A stretch of 64,000 nt of DNA, taken from the NCBI RefSeq assembly GCF_012911015.1, contig NZ_WVVV01000020.1, forward strand, positions 737-64,736. The letters run 5' to 3'. Within the stretch, counting starts at the first letter, position 1. Each line of letters begins with the position of its first letter. Positions 1-7,904 of the stretch are shown piece by piece. A program made the position numbers and the translations under genes. The notes under the pieces are model-generated. The model ran no database searches. It was not told where the DNA came from and saw nothing but the letters and a program-made list of their open reading frames with translations. The DNA is from Chelativorans sp. ZYF759. GTDB lineage: Bacteria; Pseudomonadota; Alphaproteobacteria; Rhizobiales; Rhizobiaceae.

Positions 1-50
1 CCCCTTTCCCCCTCCCCCATACTCCCCCCGCCCAACCAACGGAGGCGGCG

Positions 51-1160
51 ATGGATGGAACTGCGGCAATCGAGGCAAACCGGGCAGCACTCATCCGCAT
101 TGTCGCGATGCTGGTCGAGATGGCCGGGCTGGCCGATGTTGCGCCTCTTACCTCCCCCTTGATGGGGGAGGTCGCGACGCAGTCGCGGGAGGGGGTGTCC
201 TCAGGGTCGCAACCCCCACCCGGCGCTTCGCGCCGACCTCCCCACAAGGGGGAGGTAGAGGGCCCCACCCTCCCCCGCATCCTCTGGCGCGCCATCCTCG
301 CCCTTCTGCGCCCCGCCGAATCCGCCGCGCGACGGCTGATCATCGCGGCATCGCGTGGCCTCACCGTCCCGCCGCCCCGCCTGCGCCAGCCAAAACCCGC
401 CACGATGGAACCGCTCCTCCGCCGCTTCGGCATTGCTGTCATGATGACCCGAGACGGCCGCGACGGCATATCCTCCCCTGCGAAGCGGGGGAGGGGGACC
501 ACGCAAAGCGTGGGGGAGGGGGCGCTTGCACCGGGCGCCGACGAACGCGGCGAACCCACCCAACCCCGCATCCCGGCCCTCCCGCTCTTCGACCCACCGC
601 GCCGCCTCGCCCTCCACGACCGGCGCCGCCCCACAATCCCCCCGCACGCCGCCCCGCGCATTTTCGTGCCCGGCCTCACCGAACCCGCACCCCTTCCGCC
701 GCCGCCCTCTTCCGACGATCTCGTGAGTGCGACGCGCCTGACCCAGCGCCTCGCAGCCCTTGCCGCGGCGCTCGACGATCTTCCCGGCCAGGCAAGGCGT
801 TTCGCAAGATGGCAGGCCGCCCGCGCGGCCGCAGGCGCCCGCCACCCCGCCGCCCCGCGCCGCATCCTGCCCATCCCCCGAATGTCCGCGAGATCGACGA
901 GATCCTCGCCCATGCCCATTCCCTCGCCCTCCACGCGCTCGAAAGCCCCGACACGTCGTGATGGGGGGAGGGCGCCCCCTCACCCTCCCCTTGATGGGGA
1001 GGGTCGTGGCGATGGCCGGAACGAAGTGGAGGCTATCGACGCGGGGTGGGGTGACCTCACCGCCGCTCACCCCCTCCCGCGACTGCGTCGCGACCTCCCC
1101 CATCAAGTGGGAGGTGATCACCTATCCCTCTGGTTGCAATCGCCCGCCATCCCGGCATAG
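51..1160 (+). CDS. Hypothetical protein invaded by palindromic repeats, probably frameshifted
   Basis: I cannot assign a function. The N-terminal block (residues 1-31, MDGTAAIEANRAALIRIVAM onward) and the block after the first repeat (TLPRILWRAILALLRPAESA) look like ordinary helical protein, and a GGAGG ribosome site at 41-45 precedes the ATG. Three GC-rich palindromic repeats sit inside the frame and are translated as low-complexity peptide. Near 800-870 the coding signal appears to move to another frame. That frame reads NVREIDEILAHAHSLALHALE and then PDTS, and stops with TGA at 959-961, directly before the third repeat. The native gene therefore probably ended at 961, and the open frame to 1160 reads repeat DNA after a frameshift. 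It may be a pseudogene or contain a sequencing error. I recall similar short hypothetical proteins in Rhizobiales, which is memory rather than a search. Confidence 0.5.
   Translation: MDGTAAIEANRAALIRIVAMLVEMAGLADVAPLTSPLMGEVATQSREGVSSGSQPPPGASRRPPHKGEVEGPTLPRILWRAILALLRPAESAARRLIIAASRGLTVPPPRLRQPKPATMEPLLRRFGIAVMMTRDGRDGISSPAKRGRGTTQSVGEGALAPGADERGEPTQPRIPALPLFDPPRRLALHDRRRPTIPPHAAPRIFVPGLTEPAPLPPPPSSDDLVSATRLTQRLAALAAALDDLPGQARRFARWQAARAAAGARHPAAPRRILPIPRMSARSTRSSPMPIPSPSTRSKAPTRRDGGRAPPHPPLDGEGRGDGRNEVEAIDAGWGDLTAAHPLPRLRRDLPHQVGGDHLSLWLQSPAIPA
150..256. repeat. GC-rich palindromic repeat, copy 1
   Basis: The unit starts with a hairpin (ACCTCCCCCTTGATGGGGGAGGT at 150-172 without its last bases) followed by GTCGCGACGCAGTCGCGGGA. 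It continues through a GGCGCTTCGCGCC hairpin and ends with CCTCCCCACAAGGGGGAGG. Bases 150-195 match the reverse complement of 1070-1115 at 45 of 46 positions. It lies inside the reading frame that begins at 51 and keeps it open. Repeats of this kind are common between genes in Mesorhizobium-like genomes, as far as I recall. Confidence 0.85.
471..532. repeat. GC-rich palindromic repeat, second type
   Basis: The segment reads TCCTCCCCTGCGAAGCGGGG, then GAGGGGGACC and ACGCAAAGCGTGGGGGAGGG. It holds two small hairpins (CCCCTGCGAAGCGGGG and CACGCAAAGCGTG), so it is a different repeat family from the copies at 150 and 963. It is also in frame within the hypothetical gene. Confidence 0.7.
963..1115. 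repeat. GC-rich palindromic repeat, inverted copy
   Basis: The segment begins near ACCCTCCCCTTGATGGGGAGGGT (982-1003) and ends at 1070-1115 with an inverted copy of the repeat at 150-195, with one mismatch in 46 bases. It starts immediately after the TGA at 959-961 that is proposed as the native stop of the upstream hypothetical gene. It ends 55 bases before the operator-like site at 1171. Confidence 0.8.
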
Positions 1161-1170
1161 TCTGGCCGCC

Positions 1171-1183
1171 TTAAATCGATTAG
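1171..1183 (+). promoter_or_regulatory. Operator-like site TTAAATCGATTAG before the sugar isomerase gene
   Basis: The 13 bases TTAAATCGATTAG sit just before the GGGAGG ribosome site of the isomerase gene. Their core AATCGATT is self-complementary, the style of site bound by LacI-family regulators. The identical 13 bases occur in reverse orientation at 52694-52706 upstream of zwf, and both copies are preceded by CTGGCC plus three variable bases. Function is inferred from that match. Confidence 0.55.
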
Positions 1184-1195
1184 GGAGGACAAACC

Positions 1196-2254
1196 ATGGC
1201 GACCAACATCAAGGGCCCGGCCATTTTCCTGGCCCAGTTCGCGGGCGACGCCGCGCCCTTCAACTCGCTTTCCGAGATTGCGAAATGGGCCGCCGGCCAC
1301 GGCTACAAGGGGGTGCAGGTCCCCACCTGGGATGCCCGCCTCTTCGATCTCGAAAAGGCCGCCGGCTCGAAGGATTATTGCGACGAGGTCAAGGGCATCT
1401 GCGCCGATGCCGGCGTCGAGATCACCGAGCTCTCGACCCATCTCCAGGGCCAGCTGGTCGCCGTCCACCCCGCCTATGACAGCCAGTTCGACGGGTTCGC
1501 GCCGGAGAAGGTGCATGGCAATCCGAAGGCCCGCCAGGAATGGGCCGTCGCGCAGATGCTGGCCGCGGCAAAGGCCTCGCGCCATCTCGGCCTCGATGTC
1601 TCGGTCTCCTTTTCCGGCTCGCTCGCCTTCCCCTATCTCTATCCCTGGCCGCAGCGCCCGGCCGGCCTCATCGAGGAGGCCTTCGACGAGCTGGCCAAAC
1701 GCTGGAAACCGATCCTCGACGCCTATGACGAGGTCGGCGTCGATGTCGGCTACGAGATCCATCCCGGCGAAGACCTTTTCGACGGCGCCACCTTCGAGAT
1801 GTTCCTGGACCGGCTGAAGGGCCACAAGCGCTGCACGATCAATTACGATCCGTCCCATTTCCTCCTGCAGCAGCTCGATTATCTGGCCTTCATCGACATC
1901 TATCACGAGCGCATTTCCGCCTTCCACGTGAAGGATGCCGAGTTCAATCCGACCGGTCGCCAGGGCGTCTATTCGGGCTATCAGGGCTGGGTGGACCGCG
2001 CCGGCCGCTTCCGGTCGCTGGGCGACGGGCAGGTCGATTTCTCCGGCATCTTCTCCAAGCTCGCCGAATACGGCTACGATTCCTGGGCGGTGCTGGAATG
2101 GGAATGCTGCCTGAAACACCCCGAGCAGGGGGCGGCCGAAGGCGCGCCCTTCATCCAGCATCACATCATCCAGGTCACCGAGCAGGCTTTTGACGATTTC
2201 GCCGGCGGCGCCGTCGACCGCGCGCAGATCCGCGCCATGCTCGGCCTGAAATAG
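1196..2254 (+). CDS. Sugar phosphate isomerase/epimerase family (TIM barrel)
   Basis: This 352-residue protein has the xylose isomerase-like TIM-barrel fold family features: an early GHGYKGVQVPTWDARLFDLE segment, a metal-site-like ELSTHLQGQ, VGYEIHPGED and NYDPSHFLLQQ, FHVKDAEFNP, and a late WAVLEWECCLKHPEQ. Proteins of this kind isomerise, epimerise or dehydrate sugars and keto-sugars with a divalent metal. The start is fixed by GGGAGGACAAACC directly before the ATG. It lies 19 bases before an oxidoreductase gene, so the two are probably one transcript, and an operator-like site precedes it. Related pairs act in glycoside 3-oxidation pathways such as levoglucosan breakdown, where the isomerase-like partner eliminates from the 3-keto sugar. 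That role here is only a possibility, and the substrate is unknown. Confidence 0.85.
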   Translation: MATNIKGPAIFLAQFAGDAAPFNSLSEIAKWAAGHGYKGVQVPTWDARLFDLEKAAGSKDYCDEVKGICADAGVEITELSTHLQGQLVAVHPAYDSQFDGFAPEKVHGNPKARQEWAVAQMLAAAKASRHLGLDVSVSFSGSLAFPYLYPWPQRPAGLIEEAFDELAKRWKPILDAYDEVGVDVGYEIHPGEDLFDGATFEMFLDRLKGHKRCTINYDPSHFLLQQLDYLAFIDIYHERISAFHVKDAEFNPTGRQGVYSGYQGWVDRAGRFRSLGDGQVDFSGIFSKLAEYGYDSWAVLEWECCLKHPEQGAAEGAPFIQHHIIQVTEQAFDDFAGGAVDRAQIRAMLGLK

Positions 2255-2273
2255 ACGGGGAGGGGAGGAGAAC

Positions 2274-3467
2274 ATGGTCAGCGCATCGAAATCATCGGGC
2301 GGCAACGGCCCCATCCGGCTCGGCATGGTCGGCGGCGGGCAGGGCGCCTTCATCGGCGGCGTCCACCGCATCGCGTCCCGCCTCGACGGCGAGTTTTCCC
2401 TCGTCGCCGGCGCCCTGTCGTCCGATCCCGAGCGAGCAAAGGCATCGGCGGCCGAACTCGGCCTCGACCCGGCGCGGTCCTACGGCTCGTTTGCCGAGAT
2501 GGCGAAGGTCGAGGCGGCGCGCGACGACGGCATCGAGGCCGTCGCCATCGTCACGCCCAACCACATGCATTTCGCACCCGCCAAGGCGTTCCTTCAAGCC
2601 GGCATCCACGTCATCTGCGACAAGCCGCTGACCTCGACGCTCGCCGAGGCGAAGAAGCTGGTGCAACTGGCGGAATCCTCGGCCAGCCTCTTCGTGCTCA
2701 CCCACAATTACACCGGCTATCCGATGGTGCGCCAGGCGCGCGAGATGGTGGCCGGCGGGGTGCTGGGCGACCTCCGCGTCGTCCATGTGGAATACCCGCA
2801 GGACTGGCTCACCGAGAAGGCCGAGGCGACCGGCTCCAAGCAGGCCGAATGGCGCACCGACCCCAAGCGCTCGGGCGCCGGTGGGGCGACCGGCGACATC
2901 GGCACCCATGCCTACAACCTCGCCCGCTTCGTGACCGGGCTGGAACTCGATGCGCTCGCCGCCGATCTCGATGCCTTCGTCGATGGCCGCCTGGTCGACG
3001 ACAACGCCCATGTTCTCCTGCGCTTCAAGGCAAACGGCAAAGCACGGCCGGCCAAGGGCATGCTGTGGGCCAGCCAGGTCGCGCCCGGCAACGAGAACGC
3101 CCTGGCACTCCGCGTCTACGGCACCAAGGGCGGGCTCGAATGGTCGCAGGAGCAGCCCAACCATCTCTGGTACACGCCCTTCGGCGAGCCGAAACGCCTG
3201 ATCACAAGGGGCGGGGCAGGCGCCGGCGAAGCCGCCGCGCGTGTCAGCCGCATCCCGCCCGGCCATCCGGAAGGCTATCTGGAGGGCTTTGCCAACATCT
3301 ATGCCGAGGCCGCGCGCGCCATCCGCGCGATGCGAAAAAAGGGCGGCAAGGTCGGCAAGGAGGTCGTGTTTCCCACCGTGCGCGACGGGCTGGAGGGGGT
3401 CGCCTTCGTCGATGCCTGCGTGCGTTCCTCGAAGAAGAACGGGGCGTGGACGAAGCTGGCTCTCTAG
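2274..3467 (+). CDS. Gfo/Idh/MocA family NAD(P)-dependent sugar oxidoreductase
   Basis: This 397-residue protein opens with a Rossmann motif (GMVGGGQGAFIGGVHR). It then has the family signature TPNHMHF and CDKPLTSTLAEAK, whose lysine is the usual catalytic Lys, and GATGDIGTHAYNLARF with the conserved Asp/His of the C-terminal domain. Such enzymes oxidise a sugar hydroxyl, often C3 of a glycoside or C1 of an aldose, using NAD(P). The start has a strong GGGGAGGGGAGGAG ribosome site. It follows the TIM-barrel isomerase by 19 bases, which suggests an oxidation-isomerisation pair for one sugar. The match to levoglucosan-dehydrogenase-type enzymes is suggestive only. Confidence 0.87.
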   Translation: MVSASKSSGGNGPIRLGMVGGGQGAFIGGVHRIASRLDGEFSLVAGALSSDPERAKASAAELGLDPARSYGSFAEMAKVEAARDDGIEAVAIVTPNHMHFAPAKAFLQAGIHVICDKPLTSTLAEAKKLVQLAESSASLFVLTHNYTGYPMVRQAREMVAGGVLGDLRVVHVEYPQDWLTEKAEATGSKQAEWRTDPKRSGAGGATGDIGTHAYNLARFVTGLELDALAADLDAFVDGRLVDDNAHVLLRFKANGKARPAKGMLWASQVAPGNENALALRVYGTKGGLEWSQEQPNHLWYTPFGEPKRLITRGGAGAGEAAARVSRIPPGHPEGYLEGFANIYAEAARAIRAMRKKGGKVGKEVVFPTVRDGLEGVAFVDACVRSSKKNGAWTKLAL

Positions 3468-3490
3468 GCCGGACGCGCGGGCGGCCCGGC

Positions 3491-3673
3491 TTAGAAATTG
3501 CCGGGCTGGCCCTGGCAATGCGGGTTGGACCAGTCCTCACAGGGATCGGCCCCCCGCTCCGTACCCGGCCGCGCGTCGGAACGCTCGACCAGCTCGGCAA
3601 AGCCGTAGCCAAAGGCGATCACCAGAAGGATGACGATGGAAAGGCGAAAACGCATATTCTGACCCGGCAGCAT
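3491..3673 (-). CDS. Short hypothetical membrane or exported protein
   Basis: This small protein (60 residues, or 54 from the internal Met at 3655, which starts MRFRLS) has one hydrophobic segment, RLSIVILLVIAFGYGFAELV. A short polar tail with two cysteines (DPCEDWSNPHCQGQ) follows. The hydrophobic segment could be a signal anchor. It sits between the oxidoreductase and hslO on the opposite strand from the former. No family is recognised. The first ATG has an AGGGGGC stretch just upstream. Confidence 0.5.
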   Translation of the reverse strand: MLPGQNMRFRLSIVILLVIAFGYGFAELVERSDARPGTERGADPCEDWSNPHCQGQPGNF

Positions 3674-3707
3674 GCCCCCTGCCGCAATCTTCCTTAAACA
3701 TGATCGC

Positions 3708-3723
3708 GGTTCCTTTAGGAACC
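3708..3723. repeat. Perfect inverted repeat GGTTCC-TTTA-GGAACC
   Basis: Six-base arms flank a four-base spacer. The site lies between the end of hslO and the start of the short membrane protein gene, both on the minus strand, 35 bases upstream of the latter. It is not followed by a T-run in either direction, so an operator or RNA hairpin is more likely than a terminator. Confidence 0.4.
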
Positions 3724-3772
3724 CTCAACGGCAAGTTTAATGCCTGTGGCGGCAATCTGTCCGGCCCGGAGC

Positions 3773-4783
3773 TCAGGCGTGGCCGTTGCCCTGCGAGGCG
3801 GACGGGAAGTCGGCGGGATCGAAGACATATTCCGTCGAGCAGAATTCGCACGACACCTTGATCCGGCCATCCTCGATGCTCTCGGCGATTTCTTCTTGCG
3901 TGAAGCCGTCGAGGATCGACTTGATGCGCTCGCGCGAACACGAGCAGTCGTCGCGCACCGGCGTGCCTTCGAACACGCGCACCCCGCGCTCGTGGAACAA
4001 CCGGAACAGGAGCCTTTCCGCCCCCACCGTGGGATCGAGCAGTTCGTCCGCCTCGATCGTCTCGAGCAGCGCCCGCACTTCGTGCCATGCATCGTCGGTC
4101 GGGTCGGTCCGCATTTCCATCTGGTCGTCGCCATCGCCGCCCGGCAGGTCCGGCAGGCGCATGCGCTCCGGTGCGTCGGGCAGGAACTGGGCGACCAGGC
4201 CGCCGGCACGCCAGTGCAGGCGCGCGCCGTCTCCCGGCACCATCTGGCGGGCGACCGCCAGCCTCACCTCGGTCGGCAATTGCTCCGACTGTCGGAAATA
4301 GGTGCGGGCGGCGTCTTCCAGCGAGATGCCGTTCAACTCGACGATGCCTTGGTAGCGCTGCATGTGGCGGCCCTGATCGACCGTCAGCGCCAGCACGCCC
4401 TTGCCCAGCAGATCCGGCGGCGCGTCCTTGCCGGCGGCAGTCGCCTCGGCGACGCGGTCCGGATCGAAGCTCGCATAGGCCCGCAGCGAATGCGGCGTCG
4501 CGAAATCGGCCACCAGCATGTCCACCGGCCCGTCGGAACGGGTCTGCAGGATGAACTTGCCCTCGAATTTCAGCGAGGTGCCCAGTATGACCGTCAGCGC
4601 CATCGCCTCGGCCAGCAGCCGGGCGACGGGTTCGGGATAGTCGTGGCGTTCGAGGATCTGGTCGACCACCGGGCCGAGTTGCACCACCCGGCCGCGCGCA
4701 TCGAGCGCTTCGACCTGGAACGGCACGACATGATCGTCGCCGGCGAAACCGAACTCGCCCAGCTTCCTGTCCGCTTCGGGCAC
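3773..4783 (-). CDS. hslO: Redox-regulated molecular chaperone Hsp33
   Basis: Hsp33 is a cytosolic holdase activated by oxidation. This 336-residue protein carries the zinc-binding cysteines near its C-terminus: CSC at residues 280-282 and CEFC at 312-315, the CxC...CxxC redox switch. The N-terminal region has the family's GTSLKFEGKFILQTRSDGPV and MLVADFATP segments. Translation probably starts at a GTG with a GAGGTAGG ribosome site. The gene sits downstream of argF-argD on the same strand, 108 bases after argF ends, a common arrangement in Rhizobiales. It is somewhat longer than the E. coli protein (about 290 residues), as is usual in this group. Confidence 0.95.
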   Translation of the reverse strand: MPEADRKLGEFGFAGDDHVVPFQVEALDARGRVVQLGPVVDQILERHDYPEPVARLLAEAMALTVILGTSLKFEGKFILQTRSDGPVDMLVADFATPHSLRAYASFDPDRVAEATAAGKDAPPDLLGKGVLALTVDQGRHMQRYQGIVELNGISLEDAARTYFRQSEQLPTEVRLAVARQMVPGDGARLHWRAGGLVAQFLPDAPERMRLPDLPGGDGDDQMEMRTDPTDDAWHEVRALLETIEADELLDPTVGAERLLFRLFHERGVRVFEGTPVRDDCSCSRERIKSILDGFTQEEIAESIEDGRIKVSCEFCSTEYVFDPADFPSASQGNGHA

Positions 4784-4890
4784 TGTACCTACCTCACGAT
4801 ATGAAACGAGAAGCCGCTGCCGCAGCCCGCCTGTTGTGCGGCTCTTCCGGGCCGCATGAAGGCGTCAGATAGTGCCTTGGGTCGGCACGA

Positions 4891-5820
4891 TCAACCGCGC
4901 GGATCGTGCCCCATGCACCACAAGAGGATCGCCTTCTGCGCATGCAGGCGGTTCTCCGCCTCGTCGAAGACCACCGAATGCGGGCCGTCTATCACCGCAT
5001 CCGTCACCTCCTCGCCGCGATGGGCGGGCAGGCAATGCATGAAGAGCGCGTCGGGCGCCGCCTTTGCCATCAGTTCCTCGTTGACCTGGTACGGCAGGAA
5101 GACGTTGTGACCGCGCGCGCGGTGTTCCTGCCCCATCGAGACCCAGGTGTCGGTGACCACGCAGTCGGCCCCGGTGACGGCCTCTTCGGCCGACGCCTTG
5201 AACTCGACGCGCCCGCCGCGCGTTCGCGCCCATTCGACGTAGTCCGACGCGGGTTCGCTGCCTTCCGGCACCGCGATGTTGAGGCGGAAGGAGAAGCGCG
5301 CGGAAGCTTCGACCAGCGAGTGCAGCACGTTGTTGCCGTCACCCGTCCAGGCGAAGAGCCGGTCGCGCACGGACCCGCGATGCTCCTCGTAGGTCATGAG
5401 GTCGGCCATGATCTGGCAGGGATGGGTGTCGTCGGTCAGCCCGTTGATGACCGGCACCGTCGCGTTTTCCGTCATCTCCCTGAGGCGATCGTGCGAGGTG
5501 GTGCGCATCATGATGATGTCGACATAGCGCGACAGCACGCGTGCCGTGTCGGCGATGGTCTCGGATCGGCCGAGCTGCATCTCGGTGCCGGTCAGCATCA
5601 GCGTCTCGCCGCCGAGCTGGCGCATGCCGACATCGAACGAGACGCGCGTGCGCGTCGACGGCTTGTCGAAGATCATCGCCAGCACCTTGCCATCGAGGGG
5701 GCGGTCGCGTTCTCCGGCCTTCAGCCTCTCCTTTCGGCCGATGGCGCCGTCCAGCATGGCGCGCAGGTCAGCGGCATCGGTCAGGGAAAGATCGGTGAAG
5801 TGGCGGGTGCCGTTCAGCAT
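4891..5820 (-). CDS. argF: Ornithine carbamoyltransferase
   Basis: This 309-residue enzyme condenses carbamoyl phosphate with ornithine to give citrulline in arginine synthesis. The carbamoyl-phosphate motif STRTR lies at residues 55-59, HPCQ at 133-136 and the ornithine-binding HCLP at 262-265. TWVSMGQE, also typical, lies at about 225-232. Length matches anabolic OTCases. It begins 10 bases after argD ends, so argD and argF form one operon. Confidence 0.97.
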   Translation of the reverse strand: MLNGTRHFTDLSLTDAADLRAMLDGAIGRKERLKAGERDRPLDGKVLAMIFDKPSTRTRVSFDVGMRQLGGETLMLTGTEMQLGRSETIADTARVLSRYVDIIMMRTTSHDRLREMTENATVPVINGLTDDTHPCQIMADLMTYEEHRGSVRDRLFAWTGDGNNVLHSLVEASARFSFRLNIAVPEGSEPASDYVEWARTRGGRVEFKASAEEAVTGADCVVTDTWVSMGQEHRARGHNVFLPYQVNEELMAKAAPDALFMHCLPAHRGEEVTDAVIDGPHSVVFDEAENRLHAQKAILLWCMGHDPRG

Positions 5821-5830
5821 ATGTCTCGTC

Positions 5831-7027
5831 CTAACCGTTGGTGCCGGTCGCCGGCATTGCCAGGCTTGCGGCGCCTTCGCGCAGCTTGTCCAGCGCCGCC
5901 CTGATATCCTCGTCGGTCACCGTCAGCGGCGGCAGCAGGCGCACCACGTTCTCGCCCGCCGGCACGGCCAGGAGACGGGCGTCGCGCAGCGCCGTGTTGA
6001 CGACCCCGTTCGGCTGCCGGCACTTCAGGCCAAGCATCAGGCCCGCGCCGCGGACATCCTCGAACACATCCGGGAACTCGTCGACGATGGAAGCAAGTCC
6101 TTGCTTCAGCAAAAGCGACTTGCGGGTGACCTCGTCGAGGAACCCGTCTTCCAGCACGATGTCGAGCACGGCGTTGCCGACCGCCATGGCCAGCGGATTG
6201 CCGCCGAAGGTCGTGCCGTGGGTGCCGGGCGTCATCGCCTCGGCCGCTGCTTCGGTCGACAGGCACGCGCCCATCGGAAATCCGCCGCCGATGCCCTTGG
6301 CGATCGCCATGATGTCGGGTGCTGCACCCGACCATTCATGGGCAAACAGCCGACCGGTCCGACCAATGCCGGACTGCACCTCGTCGTAGATCAGCAGCAT
6401 GTCGCGCTCGTCGCACAGCGCGCGCAGCTTCTGCAGGAATGCGGCGGGCACCGGGCGGATGCCGCCTTCACCCTGGACGGGCTCGATCAGGATCGCGGCG
6501 GTCGCGTCGCTGACGCAGGCCATCAGGGCGTCCCAGTCGTCGAAGGGTACCTGGTCGAAGCCGTCGACCTTGGGACCGAAACCCTCGAGATATTTCGCCT
6601 GGCCACCGGCTGCGATGGTGGCCAGCGTACGCCCGTGGAACGCGCCCTCGAAGGTCACGATCCGGAAGCGCTTCGGGTTGCCTTTCGCGTAATGGTAGCG
6701 ACGCGCCGTCTTGATGGCGCATTCCAGCGCCTCCGCACCCGAATTGGTGAAGAACACCCGGTCGGCGAAGGTGTTTGCCACCAGCCGTTCGCCCAGGCGG
6801 CGCTGTCCCGGAATCTCATAGAGGTTGGAGACATGCCAGAGCTTGCCGGCCTGCTCGGTCAAGGCGGCCACGAGATGGGGATGGCAATGTCCGAGTGAAT
6901 TCACCGCGATGCCGGCTGCGAAGTCGAGATATCGCTCGCCCGAAGCCGTCAGAAGCCAGGAGCCCTCACCCCGCTCGAATGCGAGGGGCGCGCGCGCGAA
7001 GGATTCATATAGCGCCGAACCGCTCAT
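5831..7027 (-). CDS. argD: Acetylornithine/succinylornithine aminotransferase
   Basis: This PLP enzyme makes N-acetylornithine in arginine synthesis and can also act as succinyl-diaminopimelate aminotransferase in the lysine route, whose dapD and dapE lie elsewhere in the window. Class III motifs are present: [37 protein letters not shown], and [11 protein letters not shown], whose lysine binds PLP (residue 249 counted from the upstream ATG). I chose the ATG at 7027 because GGAG lies six bases before it. An in-frame ATG at 7042 would add five residues and lacks such a site. argF follows 10 bases later. Confidence 0.96.
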   Translation of the reverse strand: MSGSALYESFARAPLAFERGEGSWLLTASGERYLDFAAGIAVNSLGHCHPHLVAALTEQAGKLWHVSNLYEIPGQRRLGERLVANTFADRVFFTNSGAEALECAIKTARRYHYAKGNPKRFRIVTFEGAFHGRTLATIAAGGQAKYLEGFGPKVDGFDQVPFDDWDALMACVSDATAAILIEPVQGEGGIRPVPAAFLQKLRALCDERDMLLIYDEVQSGIGRTGRLFAHEWSGAAPDIMAIAKGIGGGFPMGACLSTEAAAEAMTPGTHGTTFGGNPLAMAVGNAVLDIVLEDGFLDEVTRKSLLLKQGLASIVDEFPDVFEDVRGAGLMLGLKCRQPNGVVNTALRDARLLAVPAGENVVRLLPPLTVTDEDIRAALDKLREGAASLAMPATGTNG

Positions 7028-7077
7028 CTTCGTCTCCGTCATCCGCTGAGGCGGCCAAATAACCGCCTAAAACCAAA

Positions 7078-7135
7078 ACGCCGCCTCGGCGGCGGCGTAA
7101 ACACCGTATATCCTGCGTTTGTCGGATCAAGTCAA
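7078..7135 (-). promoter_or_regulatory. Probable argD promoter and GC-rich hairpin at the 5' end of the transcript
   Basis: On the minus strand TTGACT (7135-7130) is followed 19 bases later by TATACG (7110-7105), a plausible sigma-70 promoter with a longish spacer. The expected start point, near 7098, coincides with the first base of an inverted repeat (ACGCCGCC / GGCGGCGT arms at 7098-7078, five-base loop) followed by TTTTGG. A second smaller hairpin (AGGCGG / CCGCCT, 7068-7049) comes before argD. Both promoter and hairpin roles are inferred. Confidence 0.4.
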
Positions 7136-7209
7136 CGTTCCGGCTTTGGCACAGATTGCCCGGCAATTGACAGCGCGCGAACTCCAAGCTGGGGAAAAAC
7201 GAAAAAAGC

Positions 7210-7356
7210 GATTCGCCTTGCCGCCCCGACTCTTGTCACGGAGTCAGCCGATAAGGTAGTTTCGCAACCTACAGACTATATTTGGTGCGGCAAAACCTTC
7301 CATCACCGTAGATGTGGTGTCACCCGACTGGGTCGGGCGGCGGTGGATTCGGATTC
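7210..7356. promoter_or_regulatory. Cluster of five GANTC (CcrM) sites in front of gcrA
   Basis: GANTC occurs at 7210-7214, 7228-7232, 7241-7245, 7346-7350 and 7352-7356. At this base composition about 0.5 would be expected in a stretch this long. GcrA acts at GANTC-methylated promoters in alphaproteobacteria, so the cluster fits methylation-dependent or autoregulated transcription of gcrA. The rest of the roughly 340-base gap between argD and gcrA holds the argD promoter region and nothing else that I recognise. Confidence 0.5.
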
Positions 7357-7383
7357 CGCAGGCAACAACAGGAGCCTGGCCAC

Positions 7384-7890
7384 ATGAACTGGACCGACGA
7401 GCGCGTCGAACTTCTCAAGAAGCTCTGGGCGGAGGGGTTGAGCGCCAGCCAGATCGCGACGCAGCTTGGTGGTGTCAGCCGGAATGCCGTGATCGGCAAG
7501 GTGCATCGCCTGAAGCTGTCGGGCCGCGGGCGAAACTCGGCGTCCACGCCACGCCCGAAAAAGACCGCGACGAATACCGGACCGCGTCCCGCCGCGCGCA
7601 CGCAGCGCCCGGTCACCACGACGGTCGGCGCGACCGCGTTGCAGGCCCGCTTCGACGCCGAGCCGGACGTTCAGGCCAGGGCGCGTCCGCAGGACAATGT
7701 CGTCATCCCGATCCCGCTGAAGCTGAAGCTGGTGGAACTGGGCGAGCGCACCTGCAAATGGCCGATCGGCGATCCGATGCATGACGATTTCGCCTTCTGC
7801 GGTGTGGATGTGGGGGAATGCGGACCCTATTGCAGCTATCACTCGCGGCTTGCCTACCAGCCCGCCAACGAGCGCCGCAAGGCTCGCTGA
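7384..7890 (+). CDS. gcrA: Cell-cycle regulator GcrA
   Basis: GcrA is a sigma-70-binding cell-cycle transcription regulator that works with CcrM methylation of GANTC. The 168-residue protein starts MNWTDERVELLKKLWAEGLS, followed by a helix-turn-helix (SASQIATQLGGVSRNAVIGKVHRLKLSGRG). It then has a basic linker and the C-terminal domain CKWPIGDP...FCG...GPYCSYHSRLAYQP with its conserved cysteines. The open frame extends upstream to 7312, but homology to the GcrA start and a CAGGAGCC ribosome site select the ATG at 7384. It is divergent from argD. Confidence 0.96.
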   Translation: MNWTDERVELLKKLWAEGLSASQIATQLGGVSRNAVIGKVHRLKLSGRGRNSASTPRPKKTATNTGPRPAARTQRPVTTTVGATALQARFDAEPDVQARARPQDNVVIPIPLKLKLVELGERTCKWPIGDPMHDDFAFCGVDVGECGPYCSYHSRLAYQPANERRKAR

Positions 7891-7904
7891 ATCGGACGTA
7901 GCGG

